Below are positions 37,589-47,653 of a DNA stretch of 64,000 nucleotides, piece by piece. Source of the DNA: Paracoccaceae bacterium (GTDB lineage: Bacteria > Pseudomonadota > Alphaproteobacteria > Rhodobacterales > Rhodobacteraceae); NCBI GenBank assembly GCA_902631295.1, contig CACOXV010000004.1, forward strand, positions 1 through 64,000. The letters run 5' to 3'. The position numbers and the translations under genes are program-made. Numbering within the stretch: position 1 is the first letter of the stretch; the number at the start of each line of letters is the position of its first letter. The notes under the pieces are model-generated. The model saw nothing but the letters and a program-made list of their open reading frames with translations, was not told where the DNA came from and searched no databases.

Positions 37589-40438
37589 CTATTCTGCAGC
37601 CTCAGCATAATTGGACATAGGAGGGCAAACACAAATAAGATTACGATCGCCATGTGCATTATCTACTCGGTTGACCGGTGGCCAGTATTTATCGACACGG
37701 AATGCGCCAGGTGGAAAGCACCCTTGGTCTCTTGAATATGGACGGTTCCAATCACCAACCAAGTCTTCGACAGTATGAGGTGCGTTCTTCAAGGGGTTAT
37801 TCTCGCGGTCTATTTTGTTGTCTTCTATTTGTCTTATTTACTCTCGTATTGCGAGCATTGCATCGCAAAATCTGTCAAGCTCTGCTTTTGTTTCAGACTC
37901 AGTTGGTTCCACCATAAGGGTCCCAGCTACAGGCCAACTCATAGTTGGTGCATGGAAGCCACAATCAATTAATCGCTTTGCTATGTCTTCAACGGAAATA
38001 TTTGCTGTTTCCACGAACGGTCGCACATCTAAAATACATTCGTGCGCGATCCTGCCAAATTCGCCTCTATATAGCACATCAAAATTACCTTCCAAACGTT
38101 TGGCAATATAGTTTGCATTCAAAATAGCGACTTTTGTTGCTTGAGTTAGACCTTCTCCACCCATCATAAGGCAGTATGCCCAACTGATAGGAAGTAAAGA
38201 CGGGGAACCAAATGGCGCAGCAGAAATTGGCCCAACACTGCCTTTAAATTGTAAGTTATTGGGAAGGTGTGGTTTTAAATGCTTTTTTACACCAATTGGT
38301 CCCATCCCAGGACCACCACCTCCATGAGGTATGCAAAAAGTCTTGTGCAAATTCAAGTGGCTTACATCACCACCTAAGTCTCCAGGCCTGGATAAGCCAA
38401 CCATGGCATTCATGTTAGCACCATCTATGTAGACCTGCCCACCATGAGAGTGGGTTATATCGCATACAGCATGTACAGTCTTTTCAAAAACCCCGTGTGT
38501 TGAGGGATAAGTAATCATACATCCGGCAAGCTCTTTGCTGTAGTACTCAGCTTTTGACCTGAAATCTTCAATGTCAATATCTCCATTCTCTGCAGAATCC
38601 ACCGGAACAACTTTCCAGCCAACCATTTGTGCGCTGGCAGGGTTGGTGCCATGTGCTGATGTAGGGATAAGACAAACATTTCGATGTCCTTCCCCACGAG
38701 AATGATGATAGTCAGAAATGGTTAATAGACCCGCATACTCTCCTTGAGCTCCAGAGTTGGGCTGCATTGAAATGGCATCATATCCTGTGATTGTACAAAG
38801 TTTGTCTGAAAGATCATTTATTATTTCCTCGTAACCTTTTGCCTGTTCTTTGGGGGCAAAAGGATGTAGCAAGGAAAACTCTCTCCAGCTTACGGGCATC
38901 ATTTCCGCTGCCGAATTTAGCTTCATTGTGCATGAGCCCAGAGGGATCATAGCACGGTCGAGTGCTAAATCTCTATCCGATAGACGTCTCATGTAACGCA
39001 TCATTTCTGTCTCGGCCCTGTTCATGTGAAATACATCGTGTTCTAAATATGTACTTTGACGTAATAGGCTATTTGGTATTCTGTAGCTTGGCTCTAAATC
39101 ATCGTCTTTCATAGTTAAGCCAAACGCTCTCCAGACAGCCTCTGTGGTGTCGCGTCTAGTCGTTTCATCGTACGATATAGCGATTTTATTTTTGCCAATT
39201 GCACGCAAATTTATTCCCTCTTTAACAGCTGCGCTTATGACACCTTTTTGAAATAGACCTACATCGACTGTTATTGTATCGAAGAAAGCATCGGGTTCTA
39301 CCTTAAAACCAGCCTTTTCAAGACCTTTTGCAAGCCTCACAGTCTTTCGGTGAATACGCTGAGCAATTGCTTTGAGTCCCTCGGGTCCATGGAAAACTGC
39401 ATAAAATGACGCCATAACAGCAAGAAGTGCTTGCGCCGTGCAAACATTCGATGTTGCTTTTTCTCGCCTAATATGCTGCTCGCGAGTTTGAAGGGCTAAC
39501 CGATACGCCTTGTTACCGTGTGCATCAATAGAAATGCCAACAATCCTTCCCGGCATTGATCTTTTATAGTTATCTCTTGTCGCCATATAAGCTGCATGAG
39601 GACCACCGTATCCAACTGGCACTCCAAACCTTTGAGTTGTTCCAACTGCTATATCTGCGCCCATCGCTCCTGGTTCTTTAAGGCATGTAAGTGCTAATGG
39701 ATCTGCTGAAATCACACCTATCGCTTTAGCTTCATGTAATTTTTCTATTTCATTTGTAAAATCACGGATACTACCATTCGTTCCGGGATACTGGAAAATA
39801 GCCCCGAATACTTTATGAGCATCGAGGTTATCTACGTTATCAATTATCAAAGAGATGCCTAGCGGTCTTGCACGAGTCTTTAAAACAGAAACATTCTGTG
39901 GATGGCAATTTTCATCGACAAAGAAGGCGGTATTTTTTGAGCGGGAGATTCGTTGGGCCATCGTCATGGCTTCGGCACAGGCAGTGGCTTCATCCAAAAG
40001 AGAGGCATTCGCGATTTCTAATCCTGTTAGATCGGATATCATTGTTTGAAAATTAAGAAGTGCTTCTAATCGGCCTTGGCTTATTTCAGGTTGATATGGG
40101 GTATAAGCCGTATACCATGCAGGATTTTCAAGTATATTTCTTTGGATAACTGGTGGCGTTACAGTTCCATAATAACCTTGACCTATCAGACTTGTAAGAA
40201 TTTTATTCTTTGAAGAAGTAATTCGCATATGCCTTAGCAACACTCGTTCAGACATTGGTTTTCCAAAGTTTAGAGCTTCTTTCTGACGAATACTTTCTGG
40301 GACCGTTTCACTTATTAGTTGATCTATAGACTCGACCTCTAAAACTTTGAACATTTCCTCCATTTCCGATGGAGATGGGCCTATGTGCCTGCGATTTGCA
40401 AAATCATAAGGAAGATAATTTGTTGGTGTAAAAGGCAT
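37589..40438 (-). CDS. gcvP: Glycine dehydrogenase P-protein with an in-frame stop near its end
   Basis: The P-protein of the glycine cleavage system decarboxylates glycine with pyridoxal phosphate and passes the aminomethyl group to GcvH. The first 866 residues are normal, including the PLP-Lys region [20 protein letters not shown]. The frame then meets TAA at 37840-37838, after AMLAIRE. The same frame continues without change: [15 protein letters not shown], then [29 protein letters not shown] and [11 protein letters not shown], ending at TAG 37591-37589. Relatives have Glu where the stop is, so a single GAA-to-TAA change explains it. Intact length would be 949 residues, normal for the family. 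The last 82 residues are lost unless the stop is read through or is an assembly error. ATG 40438 follows GGGAG. Third gene of gcvTHP. Confidence 0.93.
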
Positions 40439-40485
40439 TGCGGAACTCCCGAAAATTTATTTATTAATTTATGATTATCACCTAG

Positions 40486-40845
40486 TTAGCCAATTAGTTT
40501 GGTATAAGCTGCTTCATCCATATATTCGTTCATTTGTTCAGAATTGTCTGGTTTAATTTTGAAAAACCAGGCGTCTCCCATGGGGTCATCATTCACTTTG
40601 CTTGGCTCATCTACCAGCATCTCGTTGATTTCCACAATCTCTCCGTCCAAAGGTGAAAGAATGTCGGAAGCAGCTTTCACGCTCTCGATAACAACAATTT
40701 CGTCATCTTTAGAAACGGTTGCTCCTTCATCTGGTAATTCTATGAAGACAATATCACCTAATTGGGAGCTGGCATGCTCTGTAATCCCAACAACCACCAA
40801 ATCGCCCTCGGCTTTCAGCCACTCGTGTTCCTCGGTAAATTTCAT
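40486..40845 (-). CDS. gcvH: Glycine cleavage system H-protein
   Basis: 119 residues, the lipoyl carrier that shuttles the aminomethyl intermediate between GcvP, GcvT and the L-protein. The lipoylation site is Lys57 in [11 protein letters not shown]. It starts [15 protein letters not shown] at ATG 40845, directly after GGAGGA; an in-frame TTG at 40857 would overlap that site. It lies 14 bases after gcvT and 47 bases before gcvP. Confidence 0.96.
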   Translation of the reverse strand: MKFTEEHEWLKAEGDLVVVGITEHASSQLGDIVFIELPDEGATVSKDDEIVVIESVKAASDILSPLDGEIVEINEMLVDEPSKVNDDPMGDAWFFKIKPDNSEQMNEYMDEAAYTKLIG

Positions 40846-40859
40846 ATTTTCCTCCAAAA

Positions 40860-41990
40860 CTATTTTTTAAAACTTTTTTTGACAAAAGGTACAGAAGTTA
40901 CCTCAACTTCAAGCATTTTACCTCTAACTTCGGCATGTATCATTGTTCCTGTGGTTGAGAATTCACTTTTGAGGTAACCCATAGCAATGGGGCATTTTTT
41001 CACAGGGCTAAATATACCTGAAGTTACCCACCCTACTTTTTGTGATACTAAACTTTTACAAAAAAGTTGGGTATTTGATCTAATTGGCGCTTTTCCAATC
41101 GGAATAAGTCCCACTAATTTGTATTCAGTCCCATTCTCTATTTCAGATAATATTTTGTTTGCTCCAGGAAAGTTGCCCTCTTGTTGTCCACCAATCAATC
41201 TTGACTTTTGCATGGCCCATTTAAGCCCAGCTGCTATTGGTGAGGTTTTGATATCAATATCCTGGCCATATAAGCACAAACCAGCCTCTAATCTTAGGGA
41301 GTCTCGAGCTCCCAAACCAACAAGTTCTACAAGCTCATGTTTTAGCAGAGTATTGGCAACATTTTCTGCGGCCTTATTTGGGATTGAAATTTCAAATCCG
41401 TCCTCGCCCGTATACCCTGATCTTGATACCCAACATTCTGCTCCTGCGATCGGTATTGTGGAAACATCCATGAATTGCATATCAGAAATCTTTGGATAAT
41501 GCTCTGAAAGCACCTTCTCTGAAGCTGGTCCTTGCAAAGCAATTAAGGCTCTATTTTCTAAGTTTTTGACACTTACCCCGAGCGGTTCTAAGTGTTCACG
41601 GAGGTGTTTAATATCGTCTTCTTTCCTAGAAGCGTTGACGACCATGTAAATGTGGTCACCTCGATTAGAAAACATAAAATCATCAAGTATTCCGCCGGTA
41701 CTGTTTGTGAAAAATCCATATCTTTGGCGATCAACTTGTAACGTTTTCACCTCCATTGGGATCAAGGTTTCCAGTGCTTCTGCTACTTGATTGAAGTCGT
41801 TACCTCGTAAAACTATCTGTCCCATATGGCTTACATCGAAAAGCCCAGCTTGGCTTCGAGTGTGAAGATGTTCGCTCATAATACCGTTTACATATTGAAG
41901 TGGCATATCGTAACCAGCAAAAGCCGTCATCCGTGCATTATTATTTTGGTGCAATTTATTTAGGGGCGTATGCATGAGCTTATCAGACAT
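40860..41990 (-). CDS. gcvT: Glycine cleavage system T-protein (aminomethyltransferase)
   Basis: 376 residues. It releases ammonia from the aminomethyl group on GcvH and transfers the carbon to tetrahydrofolate. N-terminal [19 protein letters not shown] is at about 23-42, followed by [13 protein letters not shown]. The catalytic-Asp region and the folate-site Arg/Glu in [14 protein letters not shown] near 195 are present. ATG 41990 after AGGAAA is preferred over the TTG three bases before. First gene of gcvTHP, with a tandem glycine riboswitch in its leader. Confidence 0.95.
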   Translation of the reverse strand: MSDKLMHTPLNKLHQNNNARMTAFAGYDMPLQYVNGIMSEHLHTRSQAGLFDVSHMGQIVLRGNDFNQVAEALETLIPMEVKTLQVDRQRYGFFTNSTGGILDDFMFSNRGDHIYMVVNASRKEDDIKHLREHLEPLGVSVKNLENRALIALQGPASEKVLSEHYPKISDMQFMDVSTIPIAGAECWVSRSGYTGEDGFEISIPNKAAENVANTLLKHELVELVGLGARDSLRLEAGLCLYGQDIDIKTSPIAAGLKWAMQKSRLIGGQQEGNFPGANKILSEIENGTEYKLVGLIPIGKAPIRSNTQLFCKSLVSQKVGWVTSGIFSPVKKCPIAMGYLKSEFSTTGTMIHAEVRGKMLEVEVTSVPFVKKSFKK

Positions 41991-42020
41991 CAAGTTTCCT
42001 ACACTACTAGCCAGTTTTAT

Positions 42021-42068
42021 AAAAAGTCTGGCATCAACGGACTACGGCGTAAGCCGTAATATGATGCC
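42021..42068 (-). terminator. Riboswitch expression platform, terminator-like hairpin
   Basis: On the minus strand GGCATCA (42068-42062) pairs with TGATGCC (42036-42030), with an inner perfect hairpin TACGGC/GCCGTA (42058-42043). AGAC and a five-T run (42025-42021) follow. The GGCATCA strand overlaps the closing stem of the second glycine aptamer, so ligand binding and this hairpin would compete. That is the expected layout for an ON switch with transcription control. Confidence 0.55.
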
Positions 42069-42221
42069 CCTTTCTGTCCCTTTGCCTGAGATCGTTATCC
42101 CTTCGGCGGATGCTAACGCATCTCTCTCCAGATTTTATAAAACAGTGGTCCACTTGCCTGAGAGTTTCCGGGGCGGTTGCTCCTTCGGCACTGATTATCC
42201 AGTTCTCCCACCGTTCCGCTA
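42062..42221 (-). promoter_or_regulatory. Tandem glycine riboswitch upstream of gcvTHP
   Basis: Two glycine aptamers lie in the gcvT leader. The first reads GGTGGGAGAACTGG, then GCCGAAGGAGCAACCGCC, then AACTCTCAGGCAAGTGGAC. The second reads TCTGGAGAGAGATGC, CGCCGAAGGGATAACGA and ATCTCAGGCAAAGGGAC. The repeated GCCGAAGG and CTCAGGCAA blocks and the short linker are the hallmarks of cooperative glycine riboswitches. Glycine should raise gcv expression. A terminator-like expression platform follows. Confidence 0.93.
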
Positions 42222-42283
42222 AATGATAGACACCAGTGAAGTTCTTTTCAAGGCAAATGTCATTTGACAGTACCAAATTTTTT

Positions 42284-42859
42284 ATGCACATCAAAAATAT
42301 GAATAATCAATTCTTCTTTGGCTATGGTAGTTTGGTAAATACTTCGTCTCATGATTTTCATGATATATCTAACGCACGCTTAATTGGATGGCGCAGAATA
42401 TGGCAACGAACAAATTTGCGCGATTTCTCATTTTTGAGTGTGCATAGATCTGATAATTTTAGCATTGATGGCGTTATTGCAATTGTACCTGATGGTAACT
42501 GGACACAGCTAGATAAACGAGAGGCTGGCTATGACCGAATTGTTGGATCGGAAATGATTGAACACACATCCTCAAAGCCTGATAGTATTTCTTTTTATCG
42601 GATACCAGATCATAAATTGTCTAGTGTTGAAAAATGTCCGATTTTATTAAGTTATCTTGACGTGGTTTTGATGGGATTTTTACAAAGGTTTGGAAACCAG
42701 GGGTTTTCAAATTTTTTTGAAACAACTGATGGATGGGATTGTGGCGTATTCAATGATAGAAGAAATCCCAGGTATCCTCGTGCCCAAGAATACAAAAACG
42801 ATTTTTATTCATGTGTAGATAATGCGCTTGTCACTAAAAAAATTGAGTTATTCACGTAA
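42284..42859 (+). CDS. Gamma-glutamylcyclotransferase-like protein
   Basis: About 190 residues. The opening FFFGYGSLVNTSSHDF is the substrate-binding P-loop-like signature of the GGCT/ChaC-like fold, and a catalytic-Glu candidate occurs in DKREAGYDRI near the middle. Members act on gamma-glutamyl amines or are uncharacterised. The start is uncertain: ATG 42284, ATG 42299 and an upstream GTG 42236 are in frame, and none has a clear ribosome binding site. The signature lies just after ATG 42299, so a start at one of the two ATGs is likely. Divergent from gcvT; convergent and immediately adjacent to the transaminase gene. Confidence 0.75.
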   Translation: MHIKNMNNQFFFGYGSLVNTSSHDFHDISNARLIGWRRIWQRTNLRDFSFLSVHRSDNFSIDGVIAIVPDGNWTQLDKREAGYDRIVGSEMIEHTSSKPDSISFYRIPDHKLSSVEKCPILLSYLDVVLMGFLQRFGNQGFSNFFETTDGWDCGVFNDRRNPRYPRAQEYKNDFYSCVDNALVTKKIELFT

Positions 42860-43720
42860 CTAGATAGCAGTTTTAATGCTCTCATCTAGGTATATCTCGC
42901 GCAATCTTTGAGTCATAGGCCCAGGGGATCCATCTGAAATATTTTTGCCGTCAATATTAATAACTGGCGTAACAAAAGATGAGGCTGAAGTTATAAAAGC
43001 TTCGTCCGCGTCTATTGCCTCATCAATTGAGAATTTTCTTTCTTCTAACTCCATTTGTGCTTCTTTAGCAAAACGTAATACAGAAGTACGTGTTATCCCG
43101 TGTAGAATGGCAAAAGATTTAGCGCGCGTTATTATTTTGCCATTTTTGATTATATATGCATTATTCGAAGTTCCCTCTGTAACGTAACCATCTTCGACCA
43201 TCCAAGCATCATCTGCATGCACTTTTTTAGCCATCATTTTCCCAAGTGAGGGATATAGAAGTTGGGTTGTCTTGATATCACGGCGCCCCCATCTGCGATC
43301 TTCAATTGATATAACTTTAATACCTGATTTAGCCTCAGGACTGTCTATCAGATTTTCTTTTTTTTGGCTGAACATAACCACAGTTTGAGGCGTTTTTTTG
43401 GGGTCAGGAAAAACAAAATCTCTATCGCCTGCCGATCCACGCGTTATTTGCAAGTATATTAGGCCGTGGTTGATCTTATTTTTATCAATCAGCGTTCTGT
43501 GCACTGACAACAAAGCTTGTTTCGTAACAGGAGTTGACATGTCCAGCTCTGATAGCGACCTTTCAAGTCTCGAAAAGTGCCCTGCAAAATCAATAAGTTT
43601 TTTGTTAATTACTGAAGTTACCTCGTAAACGCCATCCGACATTAAGAAGCCTCGGTCGAATATTGATATTTTCGCCGTATTTTCTGGAATAAAGCTTCCA
43701 TTTAAATAAACGGTTCTCAT
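42860..43720 (-). CDS. dat: D-amino-acid transaminase (class IV)
   Basis: 286 residues. Class IV PLP transaminase of the D-alanine aminotransferase type, exchanging amino groups between D-amino acids and 2-oxo acids, often to supply D-glutamate or D-alanine for peptidoglycan. FDRGFLMSDGVYEV is near 21-34, the PLP Lys is Lys150 in RRDIKTTQLL, and the phosphate-cup loop follows in VTEGTSNNAYI and HGITRTSVLRFA. Branched-chain aminotransferase relatives are an alternative, but the loops fit Dat. It ends one base from the convergent GGCT-like gene. Confidence 0.87.
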   Translation of the reverse strand: MRTVYLNGSFIPENTAKISIFDRGFLMSDGVYEVTSVINKKLIDFAGHFSRLERSLSELDMSTPVTKQALLSVHRTLIDKNKINHGLIYLQITRGSAGDRDFVFPDPKKTPQTVVMFSQKKENLIDSPEAKSGIKVISIEDRRWGRRDIKTTQLLYPSLGKMMAKKVHADDAWMVEDGYVTEGTSNNAYIIKNGKIITRAKSFAILHGITRTSVLRFAKEAQMELEERKFSIDEAIDADEAFITSASSFVTPVINIDGKNISDGSPGPMTQRLREIYLDESIKTAI

Positions 43721-43964
43721 GAGTTTAAACTCCTAATTAATTAATGATTTAGTGTTTTTATTGGAATGGTGCAATTATAATGAGGCTCAGTTTTATTATT
43801 TTCATTGAGACCATATCAAAAGAGTAAAAAAAATATTTAGAAAATAATTTAATATAGAGCAAATAAATCAGCTTTTTAAAAAACATTTTCTTTTATTATT
43901 TTATCCCTTAAAGAAATCAAAAGCGCATCATTTGGTATTATTTATTTAAATCTTGGAGAGTTGC

Positions 43965-44927
43965 TTGAGACATTATTTAGACTTCGAAAAACCTTTGGCT
44001 GAGATAGAAGGGAAAGCAGAAGAGCTTAGAGCTCTAGCACGTCAGAATGATGAGATGGACGTTGACGCCGAGGCGGAGGCCTTAGACAAAAAAGCTGAAA
44101 CGATGCTAAAAGATCTTTACCAGAATCTCTCACCTTGGAGAAAGTGTCAGGTTGCACGTCACCCTGAGAGACCTCACTGTATAGAATACATAAATGAACT
44201 TTTCTTGGAGTTTACTCCGCTAGCCGGTGATAGAAATTTTGCGGATGATCACGCAGTCGTTGGCGGGATAGCTCGATTTAATGATACCCCGATAATGGTT
44301 ATTGGAAACGAGAAGGGTAATGACACTAAGACGCGGATTGAAAGAAATTTTGGCATGGCGCGTCCGGAAGGATACAGAAAAGCAATACGTTTGATGAGCC
44401 TAGCGGATAAGTTTGGGTTACCAGTGATAACCTTGGTTGATACCCCAGGAGCCTATCCAGGAAAGGGGGCAGAGGAACGGGGGCAATCTGAGGCAATAGC
44501 TCGATCTACTGAAAAATGTCTGCAAATAGGAGTACCTATTATTTCATTGATAATAGGTGAGGGTGGGTCTGGTGGTGCAGTAGCTTTTGCGACCGCTAAC
44601 AAAGTTTTAATGTTGGAGCATTCTGTTTATTCAGTCATCAGTCCTGAGGGCTGCGCCTCAATTCTGTGGAAAGACTCCGAAAAGATGCGGGAGGCAGCTG
44701 AAGCATTGAGGCTAACAGCTCAAGACCTGACCAAACTGGGTGTTAATGATATTATTATCGAGGAGCCAATGGGAGGAGCGCATAGGGATAGAAAAATAGT
44801 ATTTAACGAAGTGAAAAGTGCGATTAGCAAGGCTTTATCAGATTTAGCCAAAAAGAAGCCTAAAGATTTAATAAAACATCGTAGGGATAAGTTTTTATCT
44901 CTTGGTCAACAGGGTTTGACTACTTAA
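43965..44927 (+). CDS. accA: Acetyl-CoA carboxylase carboxyltransferase subunit alpha
   Basis: 320 residues. With AccD it transfers carboxyl from carboxybiotin to acetyl-CoA, the first step of fatty acid synthesis. It opens [20 protein letters not shown], then [38 protein letters not shown] and the oxyanion/CoA region [19 protein letters not shown] with [16 protein letters not shown] chose TTG 43965, preceded by GGAGAG at good spacing; the first in-frame TTG at 43953 adds residues absent from relatives and overlaps that site. It ends one base from the convergent GntR gene. Confidence 0.95.
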   Translation: MRHYLDFEKPLAEIEGKAEELRALARQNDEMDVDAEAEALDKKAETMLKDLYQNLSPWRKCQVARHPERPHCIEYINELFLEFTPLAGDRNFADDHAVVGGIARFNDTPIMVIGNEKGNDTKTRIERNFGMARPEGYRKAIRLMSLADKFGLPVITLVDTPGAYPGKGAEERGQSEAIARSTEKCLQIGVPIISLIIGEGGSGGAVAFATANKVLMLEHSVYSVISPEGCASILWKDSEKMREAAEALRLTAQDLTKLGVNDIIIEEPMGGAHRDRKIVFNEVKSAISKALSDLAKKKPKDLIKHRRDKFLSLGQQGLTT

Positions 44928-45557
44928 TCAATTTGTTAACATTCTTAAGCCCTGAGTAACATCAGATCTCACCGCGATTCTCAGTCCAGGCTCATCTCCT
45001 GCACTTAATGCGGATAGAATTATTCTGTGGAAATGTGGTGGCTCTTTTCTTTGCAGTTTTCCGTAAAGAGATCGCATGGTTGGACCTAATTGTAACCAAA
45101 CTGTCTCGGCGGTTGCCAGCATTGCAGGAGCTTGAGCTCTTAAGTAGAGCGTCCTATGAAATTCTAAGTTTGTTTTAATGTAAGTTACGGCGTCATGTTC
45201 ATCGATGGCTTGAGCTATTCGAGCATTAATTGCTTGAAGTCTATCTATTAAAGCCAAGTGCGCTCTTGGCAATGCTCTACTTGAGAGCTCAACTTCAATT
45301 AAAGCTCTCATTGCTGCGAGTTCTTCTATTCTTTCGTTACTTAATTCTGGCGTGAGAACTCTGCCCGAAGCAGTCATAGCAAGTGCGCCCTCCGCCACAA
45401 GCCGGCGGACTGCTTCTCTGGATGGTGTCATTGAAACACCGTAGCTTTTACCAATCCCTCTTAGTGTAAGAGATTGGCCTGGTTTGATCTCGCCGCACAT
45501 TATTCTCATTCGGAGACCTTTATAAACACGGTCATGAGCTAATGAAATTTTATCCAT
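44928..45557 (-). CDS. GntR-family regulator with FCD effector domain
   Basis: 209 residues. The winged helix-turn-helix is at about 8-70: VYKGLRMRIMCGEIKPGQSL, then LRGIGKSYGVSMTPSREAVRRLVAEGAL. The C-terminal all-helical FCD domain has the metal/ligand residues in YIKTNLEFHRTLYLRA and HFHRIILSAL. FadR-subfamily members sense organic acids or related metabolites. A perfect 16-bp palindrome at 45562-45577, four bases before its ATG, suggests autoregulation. It follows the YgjP-like gene by 30 bases and is convergent with accA. Its targets and ligand are unknown. Confidence 0.9.
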   Translation of the reverse strand: MDKISLAHDRVYKGLRMRIMCGEIKPGQSLTLRGIGKSYGVSMTPSREAVRRLVAEGALAMTASGRVLTPELSNERIEELAAMRALIEVELSSRALPRAHLALIDRLQAINARIAQAIDEHDAVTYIKTNLEFHRTLYLRAQAPAMLATAETVWLQLGPTMRSLYGKLQRKEPPHFHRIILSALSAGDEPGLRIAVRSDVTQGLRMLTN

Positions 45558-45561
45558 ATTA

Positions 45562-45577
45562 TTTTGTGATCACAAAA
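45562..45577. promoter_or_regulatory. Perfect palindrome before the GntR gene
   Basis: TTTTGTGATCACAAAA is a perfect 16-bp palindrome filling half of the 30-base gap between the YgjP-like and GntR genes. The TTGTGATCACAA core has GntR-like GT...AC symmetry. Its place over the ribosome-binding/leader region fits autorepression of the GntR gene. Confidence 0.65.
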
Positions 45578-45587
45578 ATCTCTTTGG

Positions 45588-46289
45588 TCAACCATTAAAT
45601 TTATAAAAGTGAAGATTTGTACCTTCTGTCCGCAACCAATTGCGCTCATTTTCATAGGATCCAAATATAGAGCGAACCTCGAACCAAAACTCTTTTGAAT
45701 GATTAAAATGTTTTAGATGGGTAACTTCATGAGCAACTAAGTAACGTATTATATTTCTGGGTGCCATAATTATCCTCCAGGAAAACATTAGATTGGAATT
45801 GCTTGAGCAAGAGCCCCAGCGAGATCTTGTATCACGTAATTTTATTGAAGCGTAGGAAACTCCCAGCTTATTGCAGTAATAATTGGCAACACTTGTAATC
45901 TCTTCCTTGGCTAATTTTTTAAGATAATTTTCAATGGCGAGACCAGGTTTTGATACAGTAGTTGGTATTCGAATGCTATTACCAATAATTTTTACATCTA
46001 AGGACTCTGAGCAAATTTCAATATGTTTTCTAGTACCAATAATAGGGATAACACCCCCAATATCTACGTGTACCTTTTTATTTGAAATTTTGATTAAATT
46101 TTCTTTTAACCAATTTTCTTTACTTTCCAAAAATCTCAACAGGACATCTTGGTTTGTATTTACCGGAGCTGTAAGCGTTACACTCTCATTTACTGATGAA
46201 ACCCTAAGTGACAATCTTGTGGAATTTCTCACTTTCCGAACTGCTACCTTTACTTGGGGCTTTTCTAAAAATAATATGGATTTTGACAT
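45588..46289 (-). CDS. YgjP-type metal-dependent hydrolase (DUF45/M48-like)
   Basis: 233 residues. The family pair of motifs is complete: RDTRSRWGSCSS (152-163) and the zinc motif YLVAHEVTHLKHFNHSKEFW (183-202) with HExxH at 187-191. YgjP proteins are predicted zinc metallopeptidases of unknown substrate that resemble SprT/wss domains. It lies upstream of the GntR gene on the same strand and divergent from the FYDLN gene, with 122 bases between. Confidence 0.88.
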   Translation of the reverse strand: MSKSILFLEKPQVKVAVRKVRNSTRLSLRVSSVNESVTLTAPVNTNQDVLLRFLESKENWLKENLIKISNKKVHVDIGGVIPIIGTRKHIEICSESLDVKIIGNSIRIPTTVSKPGLAIENYLKKLAKEEITSVANYYCNKLGVSYASIKLRDTRSRWGSCSSNSNLMFSWRIIMAPRNIIRYLVAHEVTHLKHFNHSKEFWFEVRSIFGSYENERNWLRTEGTNLHFYKFNG

Positions 46290-46411
46290 TAATTTTTACA
46301 ATTTTGCTAAATTTTAACGATTTGGTTGGATAAGGCTTTGACATATGGTGCATCTTGTGCGACATGGCGCGGAACTTGTGAATTTTGTACATTATTTTAA
46401 GGGAATTTCCT

Positions 46412-46735
46412 ATGCCCAAAGAAGAATGGGGTATGAAACGCATTTGCCCCACGACTGGCAAGCGTTTTTACGACCTAAATCGTGATCCTATAGTTAGTCC
46501 GTACACCGGTGAAGAAGTAAAGTTGGATGACACTAAATCTCGTTTGATACAAGCAGATGGTGAGGACCTGTCAGCGCGCAGAGCAACTGAGAGCGACATT
46601 GCGGAAGATGATGTTGTGCTTGACGATGACGATATGGATGTCGAATTGGAAGATGATCTTTTAGAAGAAGATGAAGATGATAACGTTTCTTTGGATGATA
46701 TAGCGGACGTTTCTTCAGACGAAGACGAGAGTTAA
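46412..46735 (+). CDS. TIGR02300 / FYDLN acidic-domain protein
   Basis: 107 residues. The N-terminal 45 residues, starting MPKEEWGMKRICPTTGKRFY then DLNRDPIVSPYTGE, are the conserved FYDLN domain with a lone Cys and zinc-ribbon-like turns. The rest is extremely acidic (runs of Asp and Glu from about residue 60). The family is found in alphaproteobacteria and its role is unknown. The start is ATG 46412 after AAGGGAA; the nine upstream in-frame residues are not family-like. TTGACA at 46338-46343 could be its -35. Followed by tRNA-Ala(GGC). Confidence 0.9.
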   Translation: MPKEEWGMKRICPTTGKRFYDLNRDPIVSPYTGEEVKLDDTKSRLIQADGEDLSARRATESDIAEDDVVLDDDDMDVELEDDLLEEDEDDNVSLDDIADVSSDEDES

Positions 46736-46812
46736 CATTTTCGACCAGAGGTTTGTCTTGTGCTTCCGCTAAAGTTACCGTAGTAAAATTTCAAGAAGTG
46801 TATGCATTCATA

Positions 46813-46888
<76 letters not shown>

Positions 46889-47341
46889 AATCATTCTAAG
46901 CAAAAGTTATTTACCCTATATCTACTGGCTCTTTAGCCAAATACCATATGAAGTTAAAAAATATAACTAAGCTATTTAATAAAAAGTTTTTTTACATTTA
47001 AAATCCGAAAATCAGTCTTCAAGCTAGGGATTTTTTAAAGATTTGGTTAATTAAACGAATTTAAATATCATGGATCAATGATCCAATTAAAACGAAATTA
47101 ATCGCATCACTTTTATATTTAATGTTATAATGAGAATTGTACGCATAACGCGATAGTTCAAGTTACTGCTTTGCTTGAAGAATATTAGTACCTACTTGGA
47201 ACTTTGAAATGAATAACTTTGTTCCTTAGATAAAACTATTAGCGAAAAGGTATTAGCTATTATTAAATTTCTCACTAATATTGTGTATATTTGATATCCG
47301 AAACCAAGAAGTCTCAAAGACAGTCTAGCAGTAATGTACTT
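46889..47341. other. 453-base AT-rich gap without a gene
   Basis: I see no coding sequence or RNA gene here. It contains a perfect inverted repeat TGGATCA-A-TGATCCA (47071-47085) and a TATAAT (47125-47130) that could be a -10 element, but no gene starts nearby on the plus strand. The sequence is strongly AT-biased on both strands. Confidence 0.5.
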
Positions 47342-47611
47342 CTATTTCCTAAGCTTGTTTCTTTTCAGCACTGCTTTAGTAAACAGTACGATCTGAACTG
47401 ACAGAGTTATTATCACTACCAGGTTAATATATTCCGCTTTCAGCGAACTGACCAAAGTGCCGTAGAGTATCCATACTAAAAGCGATAGTATCGAGAAGTT
47501 GAACCAAACCTTTTTAATTATCCGTTCTTTTTCTTGAGCAATCAGCAGTAATTCTTCTTGTTCTCGTTCGTAGTTGCGTCTTTTGCGTTGTCTTTCATCA
47601 AATTCATTCAT
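47342..47611 (-). CDS. Small two-helix membrane protein of unknown function
   Basis: 89 residues. The first 35 residues are highly charged and probably coiled or helical (NEFDERQRKRRNYEREQEEL). Two membrane segments follow at about 36-56 (WFNFSILSLLVWILYGTLVS) and 61-81 (INLVVIITLSVQIVLFTKAV), with a basic tail KRNKLRK. The topology resembles many small inner-membrane proteins, but I recognise no family. No strong ribosome binding site precedes the ATG, which lowers confidence. Its upstream neighbour is the truncated CDGSH-like ORF. Confidence 0.6.
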   Translation of the reverse strand: MNEFDERQRKRRNYEREQEELLLIAQEKERIIKKVWFNFSILSLLVWILYGTLVSSLKAEYINLVVIITLSVQIVLFTKAVLKRNKLRK

Positions 47612-47653
47612 TATGCTAAATTCTTATAATATGAGCATTTTACAATGCTAAGT

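Noticed and set aside
37589-37792. Separate 67-codon gene downstream of gcvP
   Set aside because: It is the in-frame C-terminus of GcvP beyond the premature stop and has no start of its own (begins at a Leu TTG inside a conserved block).
46927-46938. GGCT/AGCC hairpin after tRNA-Ala(GGC) as a terminator
   Set aside because: The stem is only four to five pairs and there is no T-run.
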